A stretch of 64,000 nt of DNA. It comes from Dactylosporangium sp. AC04546. Lineage in GTDB: Bacteria > Actinomycetota > Actinomycetes > Mycobacteriales > Micromonosporaceae. A program made the position numbers and the translations under genes. This document shows positions 41,663 to 51,136 of the stretch, piece by piece. Under the pieces are notes generated by a model. That model was not told where the DNA came from. It searched no databases and saw only the letters and a list, made by a program, of their open reading frames with translations. Numbering within the stretch: the first letter of the stretch is position 1; the number at the start of each line of letters is the position of its first letter. The DNA lies in contig NZ_JAHYSG010000036.1 in the NCBI RefSeq assembly GCF_022095675.1, positions 1-64,000 of the forward strand. The letters run 5' to 3'.

Positions 41663-42905
41663 TCCGCTCCGGCGGCTTCGGGAGCGTGATGCGGACGGTG
41701 GTGCCGCCGCCCGGGGTACCGTCGATGACCAGCTCGGCGTCGTGGGCCTCGATGATGCGCCGGCAGGTGGCCAGGCCGATGCCCGAGCCCTCGATGTCCG
41801 GCCGCAGCCTGGTGAACATCTCCGTGACCCGCGGCCGGTCCTCGGGCGGGATGCCGATGCCGTTGTCGGCGACGCTCACCGTCCAGCCCGTCGGCGTCTC
41901 GGAGCCGGTCAGCCGGATGCGGCACGGGCGCACCGGGTCGCGGAACTTCACCGCGTTGCTGAGCAGGTTCTGCAGCAGCACCCGCAGCTGGGTCACGTCG
42001 CCGTGGACCGCCGGCAGCGGCTCGATCTCGACGGTCGCCTGGGCCGCCGCGACGGCGGTGCCGATGTCCTCGAGCACCTGGTGCGCGACGGTGTCAAGGG
42101 CGACGTCGGTGAACGACGGCCGGCCGCCGACCGAGGCGAGCGACAGGACGTCCTCGATCATGCGCCACATCCGGGTCGCCGACGACAGCGCCTTGTCGAC
42201 GCAGCGCTTCGCCACCGGGTCGTGCTCGACCGCCGGCACGTCGGAGAGCATCGCGACGAAGCCGAGCACGCCGGTGAGCGGGTTCTTCAGGTCGTGGCTG
42301 ACCTGCCCGGCGAAGTGCTGCAGCGAGGCGTTCGAGCGCTGGAGCTCCGTGCTGGTCCGGTGCACCTGGTCGAGCGCCTGCTCCAGCAGCCGGCCGTGGC
42401 GGTGCAGCTCCATCACGTCCATCACCAGGCGGGCCAGCTTGTCGAGGCCGTCGCGCTGCCGCGGGGTCAGGTCGTGCGGCTCGCCGTCGAACACGCACAG
42501 CGTGCCGAGCGTGTGGCCGTGCTTGTCGCGCAGCTGCGAGGAGGCGTAGAAGCGCACGTGGTCGATCTCGCCGGTGACGAACGGGTTGTGGGCGAAGCGC
42601 GGGTCGAGCGTCGCGTCGCCTACGACCACGGTCTCCGGCTCGACCATCGCGATCGCGCACATCGAGTCCTCGCGGTCGCAGACGCCGGCGTCGAAGCCGT
42701 AGGCGGCCATCTGGTGCTGCCGCGACGCCGAGATGATGTTCACGACCGCGTTCGGCACGCCGCAGATGTAGGCCGCCAGCTCCACGACCGCCGGCAGGTC
42801 GGGCAGCGGCGGCCCGCCGACGATGCCGTAGGTCGCCAGCGACCGCAGCCGTTCCTGCTCGTCGGCGGGGACCGGGTACGTGCGCTGCTGTGTGGTGCTG
42901 GTCAT
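41640..42905 (-). CDS. GAF-domain sensor histidine kinase
   Basis: The 421-residue soluble kinase has a GAF domain (about 36-165) similar to those of phytochrome-like kinases, HisKA with His204 (QVSHDLKNPL) and a complete HATPase domain: N box LLQNLLSNAVKF, G1 VADNGIGIP, G2 GSGIGLATC. No transmembrane helix is seen, so the ligand is cytoplasmic. Cys residues in the GAF (SMCAIA, DAGVCDRED) could bind a cofactor, but this is not shown. ATG at 42905. Confidence 0.9.
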   Translation of the reverse strand: MTSTTQQRTYPVPADEQERLRSLATYGIVGGPPLPDLPAVVELAAYICGVPNAVVNIISASRQHQMAAYGFDAGVCDREDSMCAIAMVEPETVVVGDATLDPRFAHNPFVTGEIDHVRFYASSQLRDKHGHTLGTLCVFDGEPHDLTPRQRDGLDKLARLVMDVMELHRHGRLLEQALDQVHRTSTELQRSNASLQHFAGQVSHDLKNPLTGVLGFVAMLSDVPAVEHDPVAKRCVDKALSSATRMWRMIEDVLSLASVGGRPSFTDVALDTVAHQVLEDIGTAVAAAQATVEIEPLPAVHGDVTQLRVLLQNLLSNAVKFRDPVRPCRIRLTGSETPTGWTVSVADNGIGIPPEDRPRVTEMFTRLRPDIEGSGIGLATCRRIIEAHDAELVIDGTPGGGTTVRITLPKPPERINLELLA

Positions 42906-42936
42906 AGCGCCGACGATAGGGGCCGACGGTTGCAGG

Positions 42937-43365
42937 TCAGCCCAGTTCGTAGTCCAGCACCAGCGTGTGTGCCCCGTCCTCGGCGACGACGATCTCGGCC
43001 GCGCCGCGCAGGCCGGTCAGCTCGCCGGTGCCGGTGTCGGGCACGACGGTCCACGAACCCTCCCGGTGGCCGCCGGATCCGGTCGCGGTGTGGTGCAGCA
43101 CGAACGTCCCCGCGCGCCCGTGCAGGCTTCCGGCGAGGCGCTCGAAGCCGACGTACGCGGCCGACCCCTCGACCGCCGCGCCGCACATGATGGTCTCGGC
43201 CTCGCTCGTGCCGTCGAAGTCTCCGGTGAAGGTCTTCCTGATGCGGGTGCGCGACAAGCGGGCGCCCGGCCGCTCGTCGTAGACGTCCTCAACCCACTCG
43301 TCGATGCTGAACGGCGCCGCGGCCCGGTTTCCCATGCGCACCAGCCTGCCCGAGATTCCTGACAT
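42937..43365 (-). CDS. DUF3224-family protein
   Basis: The 142-residue protein matches DUF3224: NRAAAPFSIDEWVEDVYDER, LSRTRIRKTFTGDFDGTSEAE, GTFVLHHTATGSGGHREGSW. These are small beta-barrel proteins of unknown role. The ATG at 43365 overlaps the upstream kinase stop (TGATG), arguing for coupled translation; the family beginning (MGNRAAAPFS, ATG at 43335) argues for the shorter form. I give the longer one. Confidence 0.75.
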   Translation of the reverse strand: MSGISGRLVRMGNRAAAPFSIDEWVEDVYDERPGARLSRTRIRKTFTGDFDGTSEAETIMCGAAVEGSAAYVGFERLAGSLHGRAGTFVLHHTATGSGGHREGSWTVVPDTGTGELTGLRGAAEIVVAEDGAHTLVLDYELG

Positions 43366-44369
43366 CAACCGTCAGGTACATCCGGAAGGGTGATCCGCAC
43401 GGTCACGCCGGGCCGGTCGACCGAGGTCACCATCGCGCCGCCGTGCCGGGCGGCGATCTCGCGGGCCAGCATGAGGGCGAGCGCGCCGGTGCGGTGCTCG
43501 TCCGGGTGGTCGGGGTGCGGGACGCGCAGCGACAGCAGCCGCTCGGCGGTCAGCGTCGCGGCCGTGCCGGCGGTCACGACCACCGTCCAGCGGTCGTCCT
43601 CGTGCCGCGCGTCGACGCCGATCGGCGCGCCGGCGTCGTGGGCGACGGTGACCACGCCGACGGCGGTGTGCAACAGCTGGCGCAGCAGCGCCGGGTCGCC
43701 GCGCGGTGCCGGCCCCGGCCCGACCGTCGCGCCGGCGGCCAGGCCGCTCAGCAGGCCGGCCAGGTCGACCGGCACCGTGTCGAGCGGCTCCTCGGCGGTC
43801 TCCAGCTGGGTCAGCAGCAGCAGGTCGGCCACGACCAGCTGCATCCGCTCGGCGTTGCGCCGGATGACCGACAGCGCGGCCTGACGGTCGGCCGGGCTGA
43901 GCCCGACCACGTCGTCGCCCGCCTCCAGCATCGTGGCGAACGTGACGATCGAGGTCAGCGGGGTCCGCAGCTCGTGCGAGGCGACCCGGATGAACTCGGT
44001 GCGCAGCCCGGACAGTTCGGTGAGCAGCCGGTGCCGCTCCTCCAGGCCGGTCTCGGCCCGGGCCCGCAGGTACAGCTCCAGGTCGGGCGGGGTGCGTTCG
44101 CCGAGCGCCCGCACGGTCGCGCAGCCGGGGCGCAGGGCGAGCGCGACGCGCAGCTCGTGGCCGTCGCGGTGGACGAGCGGCGCGTCGAACGGCTGCCCGG
44201 CCGGCACGGCCGCGTCGCGCAGCCGGGCGGGCAAAAGCAGCTCGGCGAACGGGGCGCCCAGGGCCAGCTCCCGTTCGTAGCCGAACAGCTTCGTCGCCTC
44301 CGGTGGCCAGGCGCTGACGACACCGCGGTCGTCGATCGGTATGTCCACCGGTTCGCCACTGATGAGCAC
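43365..44369 (-). CDS. PAS histidine kinase with degenerate ATP-binding domain
   Basis: The 334-residue protein has a PAS-like N-terminus (1-100), a HisKA domain with His132 (VASHELRTPLTS) and a C-terminal HATPase-like fold that has lost its motifs: no Asn in the N box (LLHTAVGVVTVAHDAG), no DxGxG at G1 (VTAGTAATL), and TGALALMLARE at G2. It probably cannot bind ATP normally but could be phosphorylated on His132 by a partner. It is divergent from another kinase gene and co-transcribed with the DUF3224 gene. Confidence 0.82.
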   Translation of the reverse strand: MLISGEPVDIPIDDRGVVSAWPPEATKLFGYERELALGAPFAELLLPARLRDAAVPAGQPFDAPLVHRDGHELRVALALRPGCATVRALGERTPPDLELYLRARAETGLEERHRLLTELSGLRTEFIRVASHELRTPLTSIVTFATMLEAGDDVVGLSPADRQAALSVIRRNAERMQLVVADLLLLTQLETAEEPLDTVPVDLAGLLSGLAAGATVGPGPAPRGDPALLRQLLHTAVGVVTVAHDAGAPIGVDARHEDDRWTVVVTAGTAATLTAERLLSLRVPHPDHPDEHRTGALALMLAREIAARHGGAMVTSVDRPGVTVRITLPDVPDG

Positions 44370-44421
44370 CCGCTCGGTCCTCCGGAAACGTTACAGGACA
44401 TGTCATTACATTGCGTAGGAT

Positions 44422-46374
44422 ATGCGTGTACCGACAGTAAGCGTCAAATGTCGCAAAGGCTGCCGGCCGAGGAGAGCTTTGCGTGGAGAGACCGACCGTC
44501 TGGTCGACACCGGCCTGATCGAAGGTGCCGTGGTCGACCTGGTGGTCCGTGCGGCGAACGCGGCCACCGTGGTGGACGCCCAGCGGCTCGTGGCCGAGCT
44601 GCGCGGCTTCTCCGGCGTGCGCACCGCGGAGATCGTGACCGCGCTGACCCCGGTCGCCGGCGACCTGGACCTGCTGGCCCGGCTGCCTGTCGGCCCGGCC
44701 CAGTGGGGCCAGGAGCTGCGGGTCGAGTTCAGCGCCACGCCTGCCCGCGTGGAGCTGATGCCGGCGGCGGCCGAGATCGCCGCCGCCGCCGACCGCGCGC
44801 TCGCCCAGCCGTGCCGGGCCGTGGCGCCCCCGCCGATGCTCGGCTCGCCGCTCGCCTGGGCGATCACCACCGGCGCCCGGGCGATGATCGTGGCCGTCGA
44901 CCCGGCCCGCGGCTGGAGCGCGCTGTCCGACTCGTTCACCACGGTCCTCGGCTACGACCGGCACCGCCCGCCGGACTGCCGCCTCGTCGACCTGATCCAC
45001 CCGGACGACCGGCCGGCCGCCGCGGCCATGTTCCTCGCCTGCTGCACCGGCCGGCACCCCGACCGGGCGGTCGACCTGCGGCTGTGCACGATCGGCGGGC
45101 ACTGGCGCACGATCGAGGTGGCCGCCCGCAGCTTCGTCGACGACGCCCAGGTCGGCGCCGTCGTGTTCTTCGGGCTCGACGTCACGCACCAGCGCGAGAC
45201 CGAGCGCACCGCCCGCCGGGAGCAGCAGCGGCTGGCCCGGCTGGTCGAGACGACCGGCGACGGGCTGCTGCTGCTCGACGCCGCCGGCCGGGTCGGCCTG
45301 GCCAACCGGGCCGCGCACCGGCTGCTCGACACCGGCGTCACCGACGACGACGACCCGATCGACTGGGCCGCGATGATCGCGCGGGCGATCGAACGGCTCG
45401 GCCCCGACGCCGGGCGGGTGGAGCGGCTGCGCGCCGGGTTCCGCGCGCGCAGCGCGGTCGTCGGCGAGGAGCTGGCGTTCGAGGACGGCCGGGTGCTGGA
45501 GCTGGACCTGGTGCCCGTCTCGTCCCCTGGCGACGTCGACGGCGGCACGCTCGTCCATCTGCGGGACGTGACCGCGCGGGTGGCGGTGCGGCGCGGGCTG
45601 GAGGAGCGCAGCCGCGGGCTGGAGGAGCGCAACCGCGCGCTCATCGAGGCGACCGCGCTCAACAACGAGTTCATCGCGAGCGTCTCCCACGAGCTGCGCG
45701 GGCCGCTCTCGTCGGTCGTCGCGTTCTCGCACCTGCTCGGCGACGTCACGACGGGCGTGCTCAGCGAGGACCAGCGCACGTACCTCGACGTCATCGACCG
45801 CAACGCCAACCGCCTGCTGCGCCTCATCGAGGACCTGCTGCTGCTGTCCCGCCTGGAGTCGCGCACGCTCCAGCTCAAGCCGGTGCCGACCCGGCTGCCG
45901 GAGCTGCTCTCGGCGGCCGTGGCCGAGCGGGTGCCGGCCGCGCTCGCCGCCGGTATCGACCTGACCCTCGTCTGCGCCGACGGCCCGGAGCTCGTGTGTG
46001 ACGACACCCGCGTGCACCAGGTCGTCGACAACCTGGTGAGCAACGCGGTGAAGTTCACCCCGAGCGGCGGGCGGGTCACGGTCCGGGCCGGCCCGGCGGA
46101 GCCGCCGGGAGAAGGCTGGCGGGTCGCCGTCGCCGACTCCGGCGTCGGCATTCCCGCCGCCGACCTGCCCCGGCTGTTCAGCGCGTTCTTCCGCGGTTCC
46201 AACGTGACCGCGGTGGTCGGGCGCCAGGTCATGCCCGGCACCGGACTCGGCCTGGTCGTCAGCCGGGCCATCGTCGAACTACACGGCGGCAGCATCAGCG
46301 TCGCCAGCACCGAAGGGGTCGGCACGACGGTCACGCTGTCGTTGCCCACGCGACCGGCACGGAATGGGGGATGA
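44422..46374 (+). CDS. PAS-PAS sensor histidine kinase
   Basis: The 650-residue protein has an N-terminal region (30-130) that I do not recognise, PAS domains at about 160-256 and 270-385, a coiled coil with the duplicated GLEERSRGLEERNRAL, HisKA with His423 (SVSHELRGPL) and an intact HATPase (NLVSNAVKF, VADSGVGIP, GTGLGLVVS). No membrane helices. The 3-prime end overlaps the response-regulator gene by four bases. The start at 44422 is unsure: TAGGAT, a possible -10, lies right before the ATG. Confidence 0.88.
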   Translation: MRVPTVSVKCRKGCRPRRALRGETDRLVDTGLIEGAVVDLVVRAANAATVVDAQRLVAELRGFSGVRTAEIVTALTPVAGDLDLLARLPVGPAQWGQELRVEFSATPARVELMPAAAEIAAAADRALAQPCRAVAPPPMLGSPLAWAITTGARAMIVAVDPARGWSALSDSFTTVLGYDRHRPPDCRLVDLIHPDDRPAAAAMFLACCTGRHPDRAVDLRLCTIGGHWRTIEVAARSFVDDAQVGAVVFFGLDVTHQRETERTARREQQRLARLVETTGDGLLLLDAAGRVGLANRAAHRLLDTGVTDDDDPIDWAAMIARAIERLGPDAGRVERLRAGFRARSAVVGEELAFEDGRVLELDLVPVSSPGDVDGGTLVHLRDVTARVAVRRGLEERSRGLEERNRALIEATALNNEFIASVSHELRGPLSSVVAFSHLLGDVTTGVLSEDQRTYLDVIDRNANRLLRLIEDLLLLSRLESRTLQLKPVPTRLPELLSAAVAERVPAALAAGIDLTLVCADGPELVCDDTRVHQVVDNLVSNAVKFTPSGGRVTVRAGPAEPPGEGWRVAVADSGVGIPAADLPRLFSAFFRGSNVTAVVGRQVMPGTGLGLVVSRAIVELHGGSISVASTEGVGTTVTLSLPTRPARNGG

Positions 46375-47078
46375 TCGTGAGCCGACTTCTCGTCGTCGAG
46401 GACGATCCGGATATCGCCATGGCGCTGCGCCTGCTCCTCACGCGCGCGGGGCATCAGGTCGCGCATGCGAAGGACGGCCGGACCGGCCTGCGGGACGCCT
46501 ACACCGAGCGGCCCGAGCTGGTCATTCTCGACATCGGGCTGCCCGGGATGGACGGGTGGCAGGTCTTGGAGCGCCTCCGCGACGTCAGCGACGTCCCGGT
46601 GCTGCTGCTCACCGCGCACGGGCAGGAGTCGGACAAGGTGCGGGGACTGCGGGGCGGGGCCGACGACTACCTCACGAAGCCGTTCACCAACGCGGAGCTG
46701 GTGGCCCGGGTCGAGGCCCTGCTGCGGCGCAGCGCCGGCCCGGCGTCCTGGGCCGACGAGGTCTACGACGACGGCGTGCTGCGCATCGACCCCGCGGCCC
46801 GGCGCACGTTCGTCGCCGGCGAGGAGGTGCGGCTGACCCCGACCGAGTTCCGGTTGCTCAACGTGCTGGTGCGCCATGCCGGGGCGGTGCTGTCGCCCAA
46901 CCAGCTGCTGGCCCAGGCGTGGGACGACCCGACCGGCATCGGCCCGGAGCGGGTCAAGTTCGCCGTGCTGCGGCTGCGGCGGAAGCTGGGCTGGACCGAC
47001 CCCGACGCGTCGCCGATCGAGTCGGTGCGGGGCTTCGGCTACCGGTACCGGCGGCCGGTCATGGACCGTGCGGAGTAG
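46371..47078 (+). CDS. OmpR-type response regulator
   Basis: The 235-residue protein has a receiver domain with D11/D12, D54 and K103 (YLTKPF) and a winged-helix C-terminal domain (VRLTPTEFRLLNVLVRHAGAVLSPNQLLAQAWD ... SVRGFGYRYR). It overlaps the kinase by ATGA and is its cognate regulator. ATG at 46371. Confidence 0.95.
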   Translation: MIVSRLLVVEDDPDIAMALRLLLTRAGHQVAHAKDGRTGLRDAYTERPELVILDIGLPGMDGWQVLERLRDVSDVPVLLLTAHGQESDKVRGLRGGADDYLTKPFTNAELVARVEALLRRSAGPASWADEVYDDGVLRIDPAARRTFVAGEEVRLTPTEFRLLNVLVRHAGAVLSPNQLLAQAWDDPTGIGPERVKFAVLRLRRKLGWTDPDASPIESVRGFGYRYRRPVMDRAE

Positions 47079-47192
47079 GACAACCGACGTGGGCCGAGAA
47101 CCCAGTAGCACCCGGGCGGGACCGGGCGGTACGACCGGCGCGGCGCACGCTGGATCGCGTCACCGCCCCGCCGAGACCGAAATGGGTGCCAG

Positions 47193-47933
47193 ATGATCGA
47201 TCTCTCCGCCGACGGCCACGTCCACACCGCGTTCTCGTCCGGCCGCGACAGCGTGAGCGTGCTCGTCGCGGCCGCCGAGCAGGCCGGCCTGACGGAGCTC
47301 ACCTTCGCCGACCGGGTGGGGCCGGACACCAGCTGGCTCCCGCCGTATCTCGCCTCCATCCAGCGGGCGCAGCAGCGCACCGACGTCGTCCTGCGGCGCG
47401 GGGTCGAGGTGGAGGCGATCGGCATCGACGGCTGGCTCGCGTTCCCGTCCGACCTCGGCGGGCTGGAGGTCATCTCGGTCGGCCTGAACCGGCTGCCGCT
47501 GCCCGCCGGCCTGCTCAGCCCGGACGCCGTGCGCGGCCTCGTCGACAACGGCACCATGCGCGCGCTCGACGTGATCGACCAGGTCGTCACCGTCACCGCG
47601 CTGGCAGTCGAGCGGGTCTCCCGCTACGCGCCGACCCGCCTGGCCCGTCCGCTGGACTTCCTGGCCCGGGCCGGCATCGACGAGTCCGCGGTGCCCGACG
47701 CGGCCCTCGCCGACCTGGTCGGGGCGCTGCGCGCCAACGGCACGGTCGTGGAGGTCAGCGAGCGGCACCGGCTGCCCGGCGCCCGCCTGGTGCGGGCCTG
47801 CGTCGAGCAGGGCATCCGGCTGGTCGCGGCGAGCGACGCCGTGCGGGCCGGCGAGGTCGGCGTGTTCCGCTACGTCCGGGAGGTGTCGGCAGCGGTGTCG
47901 GCGGAGGCATCGACAGCCAGCGCCGCCTGCTGA
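47193..47933 (+). CDS. PHP-domain metal-dependent hydrolase
   Basis: The 246-residue protein begins with the PHP motif DGHVHTAFSSGRDS and continues LTFADRVG and RGVEVEAIG, sites that bind metal ions in PHP phosphoesterases; some His residues of the typical nine ligands appear replaced (DRVGPDTSW rather than DHxx). It may be a phosphatase with reduced metal binding. The substrate is unknown. It lies between two kinase loci with its own start at 47193 and is not obviously part of either. Confidence 0.75.
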   Translation: MIDLSADGHVHTAFSSGRDSVSVLVAAAEQAGLTELTFADRVGPDTSWLPPYLASIQRAQQRTDVVLRRGVEVEAIGIDGWLAFPSDLGGLEVISVGLNRLPLPAGLLSPDAVRGLVDNGTMRALDVIDQVVTVTALAVERVSRYAPTRLARPLDFLARAGIDESAVPDAALADLVGALRANGTVVEVSERHRLPGARLVRACVEQGIRLVAASDAVRAGEVGVFRYVREVSAAVSAEASTASAAC

Positions 47934-48009
47934 ACCGGCATCCTCCGGCCCGCCGTGGTTACCCCAAAAGTGGGGAATCGCGGCGGGTCGGACCTTTAGC
48001 ATCAAGATT

Positions 48010-49683
48010 GTGCCGAAGGATCGCGAACTCGTCCTCGTCTCGCTGCTGCAGGAGGCGACCCGGATCGCGAACGAGGCCGACCATCTCCTGGAAGCCGGGC
48101 TGCCCGTCCTTCGGGCGGTGTGCCAGGCGACCGGCTGGCAGGCCGGCCACATGTGGCTTCCCCACGAGACCGACCGGCGGTCCTTCGTCTCCACCGGCAT
48201 CTGGCACGAGGAGCGGCCCGGCGCCTTCGCCGACCTGCGCGCGGCCACCGAGGAGCGGCACTTCGCCCTCGGCGTCGGCATCGCCGGCGAGTCGGCCCGC
48301 ACCGGCCGCCCGGTCTGGATCGCCGACGTGCGCACCTCCTCGTCCTTCCTGCGCGGCCCGGTCGCCCGCGTCGGCTCGGCGATCGCCTTCCCGGTCACGG
48401 CCCGCGGCGTGACCGCGGCCGTGCTGGAGTTCTTCACCCACGAGCCGGCCGACCCCGACACCGGCCTGCTGGAGATCATGGCCGACGTCGGCATCCAGCT
48501 CGGCCGGGTCGCCGACCGCATGGCCGCCCGGCAGGCGATCGTTTTCGGCTCGCAGCGCCTCGAGCGCATCCTCGACAGCTGTGTCGAGGCGTTCGTCGCG
48601 ATGGACGAGGGCGGCATGATCACCAGCTGGAACGCGGCCGCCGAGAAGGTCTTCGGCCTGTCCAAGGAGGAGGCGATCGGCCGCCGGCTCGGCGACACGA
48701 TCGTGCCGCCGCGCTTCCGCGAGGCCCACCACCTCGGCGTCGGGCGGTTCCTGACCACGGGGGAGAAGCGCGTCCTCGACAACCGCATCGAGATCGCCGC
48801 CTGGCACACCAACGGCTACGAGTTCCCGGTCGAGCTGGCCACCTGGGCGGTGCGCGACCCGATGCTCGGCTGGACGTTCAACGCCTTCGTCCACGACATC
48901 ACCGACCGGAAGCGGACCGAGGACGCGCTGCGCCTGGCCTACGAGCACGAGCGCGAGGCGGTGTCCCGGCTGCGCGAGCTCGACGTGGCCAAGAGCGACT
49001 TCGTGGCGACCGTGTCGCACGAGTTCCGCACGCCGCTCACCAACGTCATCGGGCACCTGGAGGTGCTCACGTCGGGCGACGCCGGTGAGCTCAACCCGGC
49101 CCAGGCCCGCATGCTCGGCGTCATCGGCCGCAACGCCGACCGGCTCCGCGCGCTCATCGAGGACCTGCTCACCATCTCCAAGGTGGAGGCCGGGGTCTTC
49201 GACCTGGAGCTGCGCCCGACCGACCTGCACGAGGTGCTCACCGAGGCGTACGACGCCGTCGAGCCCCGCGCCAAGCGCCGCAACCACCGGCTGGTGCTCT
49301 CGGTCGAGGGCCAGCCCGGCACCATCGAGGCCGACCCCGAGCAGCTCCGGCGGGCCGTGGTCAACCTGCTCGTCAACGGCGTCAACTTCACGCCCGACGG
49401 CGGCACGGTGGAGCTGACCGCCCGCGTGGCCGACGACCACGTCGAGATCGCCGTGCGGGACAACGGCGTCGGCATCGACCCGGAGGAGCAGCCGCGGCTG
49501 TTCACCCGGTTCTTCCGCGGCACGTTCGCGGTGCGCGAGGCCGTGCAGGGCGCCGGGCTGGGCCTGGCGATCACCAAGACGATCATCGAGGGCCACGGCG
49601 GCGACGTGCTGGTCGACAGCATCGTCGGCCACGGCACGACGTTCACGATCAGGATTCCGCGCGAACGCCCGGTCTGGCTGTAG
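48010..49683 (+). CDS. GAF-PAS sensor histidine kinase
   Basis: The 557-residue kinase has a GAF domain (about 15-172), PAS (182-300) ending FVHDITDRKR, HisKA with His337 (TVSHEFRTPL) and an intact HATPase (NLLVNGVNF, VRDNGVGID, GAGLGLAIT). No membrane helix. GTG at 48010 has no ribosome-binding site and may be leaderless. Its last 35 bases overlap the convergent glycosyltransferase gene. The response regulator at 52257 is on the other strand but is the nearest free partner. Confidence 0.88.
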   Translation: MPKDRELVLVSLLQEATRIANEADHLLEAGLPVLRAVCQATGWQAGHMWLPHETDRRSFVSTGIWHEERPGAFADLRAATEERHFALGVGIAGESARTGRPVWIADVRTSSSFLRGPVARVGSAIAFPVTARGVTAAVLEFFTHEPADPDTGLLEIMADVGIQLGRVADRMAARQAIVFGSQRLERILDSCVEAFVAMDEGGMITSWNAAAEKVFGLSKEEAIGRRLGDTIVPPRFREAHHLGVGRFLTTGEKRVLDNRIEIAAWHTNGYEFPVELATWAVRDPMLGWTFNAFVHDITDRKRTEDALRLAYEHEREAVSRLRELDVAKSDFVATVSHEFRTPLTNVIGHLEVLTSGDAGELNPAQARMLGVIGRNADRLRALIEDLLTISKVEAGVFDLELRPTDLHEVLTEAYDAVEPRAKRRNHRLVLSVEGQPGTIEADPEQLRRAVVNLLVNGVNFTPDGGTVELTARVADDHVEIAVRDNGVGIDPEEQPRLFTRFFRGTFAVREAVQGAGLGLAITKTIIEGHGGDVLVDSIVGHGTTFTIRIPRERPVWL

Positions 49684-51136
49684 CCGGCTCGTCGGCCGGC
49701 TGCGGCGGCGTCAGTACCGTCTGGAAGCCCGTCCGCGTCATCTTGCCCCACTCGTGCTTCCCGCCGCGGATCGCCGCCCACATGCCCATGGTCCGCCAGA
49801 AGGCGGTCAGCTGGCGGTACCCGATGTTCTCCAGCAGCGACGCCAGCACCGACGAGACCAGGTCGGTCCAGCGGTGGTAGCGGTGGAACGAGTACTCCTC
49901 GACGGTGAGCGCGACGAGGTTCAGCAACAGCGCGTAGCCGTAGGCCACGGCGACGAACACGAGCGCGAAGCCGGCGTCGACGGCGCCGAGGTAGAGCCCG
50001 AGCGGCACGAGGACGACGCCGGCCAGCTCGATGACCGGGGCCAGCAGCTCGAACAGCACGTAGTAGGGCATCGCCACCAGGCCGATGCGGCCGTACCGCG
50101 GGTTCAGGATCATCCCGCGGTGCTTCGACAGGATCTCGGTGATCCCGCGGTGCCAGCGCCGGCGCTGCTTGCCGAGCACCTTGAGCGTGCCCGGCGCCTC
50201 GCTCCAGGACACCGGCTCGGCGACGAACACGATGCGGTAGTCGCGCTTCTGCCGCCGCAGGTGCCGGTGCAGGCGCACCACGAGCTCGGCGTCCTCGCCG
50301 ATGCAGTCGTGGTCGAGGCCGCCGATCTCGACCAGCAGGTCGCGCCGGAAGATGCCGAACGCGCCGGAGATGATGAGCAGCCCGCCGAACCGCGACCAGC
50401 CGGTGCGGCCCAGCAGGAACGCGCGGAGGTACTCCACGACCTGCACCCTGGCCAGCCAGTCGCGCGGCATCCGCACGTCGACGATGCGGCCCGCCACGAC
50501 CGTGCAGCCGTTGGCGACGCGGATGACGCCGCCGGACGCGACCGTGCGCACCGGGTCGTCGGTGAACGGCTTGGCGACCGACAGCAGGGCCTGCGGGTCG
50601 AGGATCGAGTCCGCGTCCACCATGCAGACGAGCGGGTGCTGGGCGACGTTGATGCCGGTGTTCACCGCGTCGGTCTTGCCGCCGTTCTCCTTGCGGACCA
50701 CGACCAGCGGGTCCGGCCGGCCTTTCGGCACGTGGACCGAGAGGATCCGGCCGCGGGTCGGGGTCGCGTCCGGTACGACCCGGGGCACCTCGACGAGATC
50801 GAACTGCGCCCGGAGCCGCTCGAAGGTGTCGTCGGTCGAGCCGTCGTCGATGACGATGACCTCGAAGACGGGGTACCGCAGGGCCAGCATCGCCTGCACC
50901 GACTGCACGATGCCGGCCGACTCGTTGTGCGCGGGGACGAGCACCGAGACGGGCTCGGTGAGCGGGCTGCGGTACGTCTCCTCGTGGCCGGCGAAGGGCA
51001 CCCGGCGCAGGTGGTGCACGAACTCCGTGCCCGCGAGCGCGATCAGGACCAGGTAGCTGGTGTTGATGAGCAGGAAGTACGTCAGGATCGCGACGTCGGT
51101 GACGCGCAGGATCTCCCGGACCCAGTCGGCGGTCAT
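49649..51136 (-). CDS. Membrane GT2 glycosyltransferase, polysaccharide-synthase type
   Basis: The 495-residue protein has an N-terminal transmembrane helix (about 15-37), a GT2 catalytic domain with VSVLVPAHNES, VIVIDDGSTDD, CMVDADS and the acceptor motifs GEDAELV and QRRRWHRG (the QxxRW signature of processive synthases), then three or four C-terminal membrane helices. It resembles poly-GlcNAc or hyaluronan-like synthases. ATG at 51136 overlaps the HEAT-repeat gene stop by four bases. Role: export of a surface polysaccharide. Confidence 0.88.
   Translation of the reverse strand: MTADWVREILRVTDVAILTYFLLINTSYLVLIALAGTEFVHHLRRVPFAGHEETYRSPLTEPVSVLVPAHNESAGIVQSVQAMLALRYPVFEVIVIDDGSTDDTFERLRAQFDLVEVPRVVPDATPTRGRILSVHVPKGRPDPLVVVRKENGGKTDAVNTGINVAQHPLVCMVDADSILDPQALLSVAKPFTDDPVRTVASGGVIRVANGCTVVAGRIVDVRMPRDWLARVQVVEYLRAFLLGRTGWSRFGGLLIISGAFGIFRRDLLVEIGGLDHDCIGEDAELVVRLHRHLRRQKRDYRIVFVAEPVSWSEAPGTLKVLGKQRRRWHRGITEILSKHRGMILNPRYGRIGLVAMPYYVLFELLAPVIELAGVVLVPLGLYLGAVDAGFALVFVAVAYGYALLLNLVALTVEEYSFHRYHRWTDLVSSVLASLLENIGYRQLTAFWRTMGMWAAIRGGKHEWGKMTRTGFQTVLTPPQPADEPATARPGVRAES

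Noticed and set aside
47940..47990. CCCCAAAAGTGGGG as an operator before the 48010 kinase
   Set aside because: Only four-base arms around an asymmetric centre; too weak to claim.
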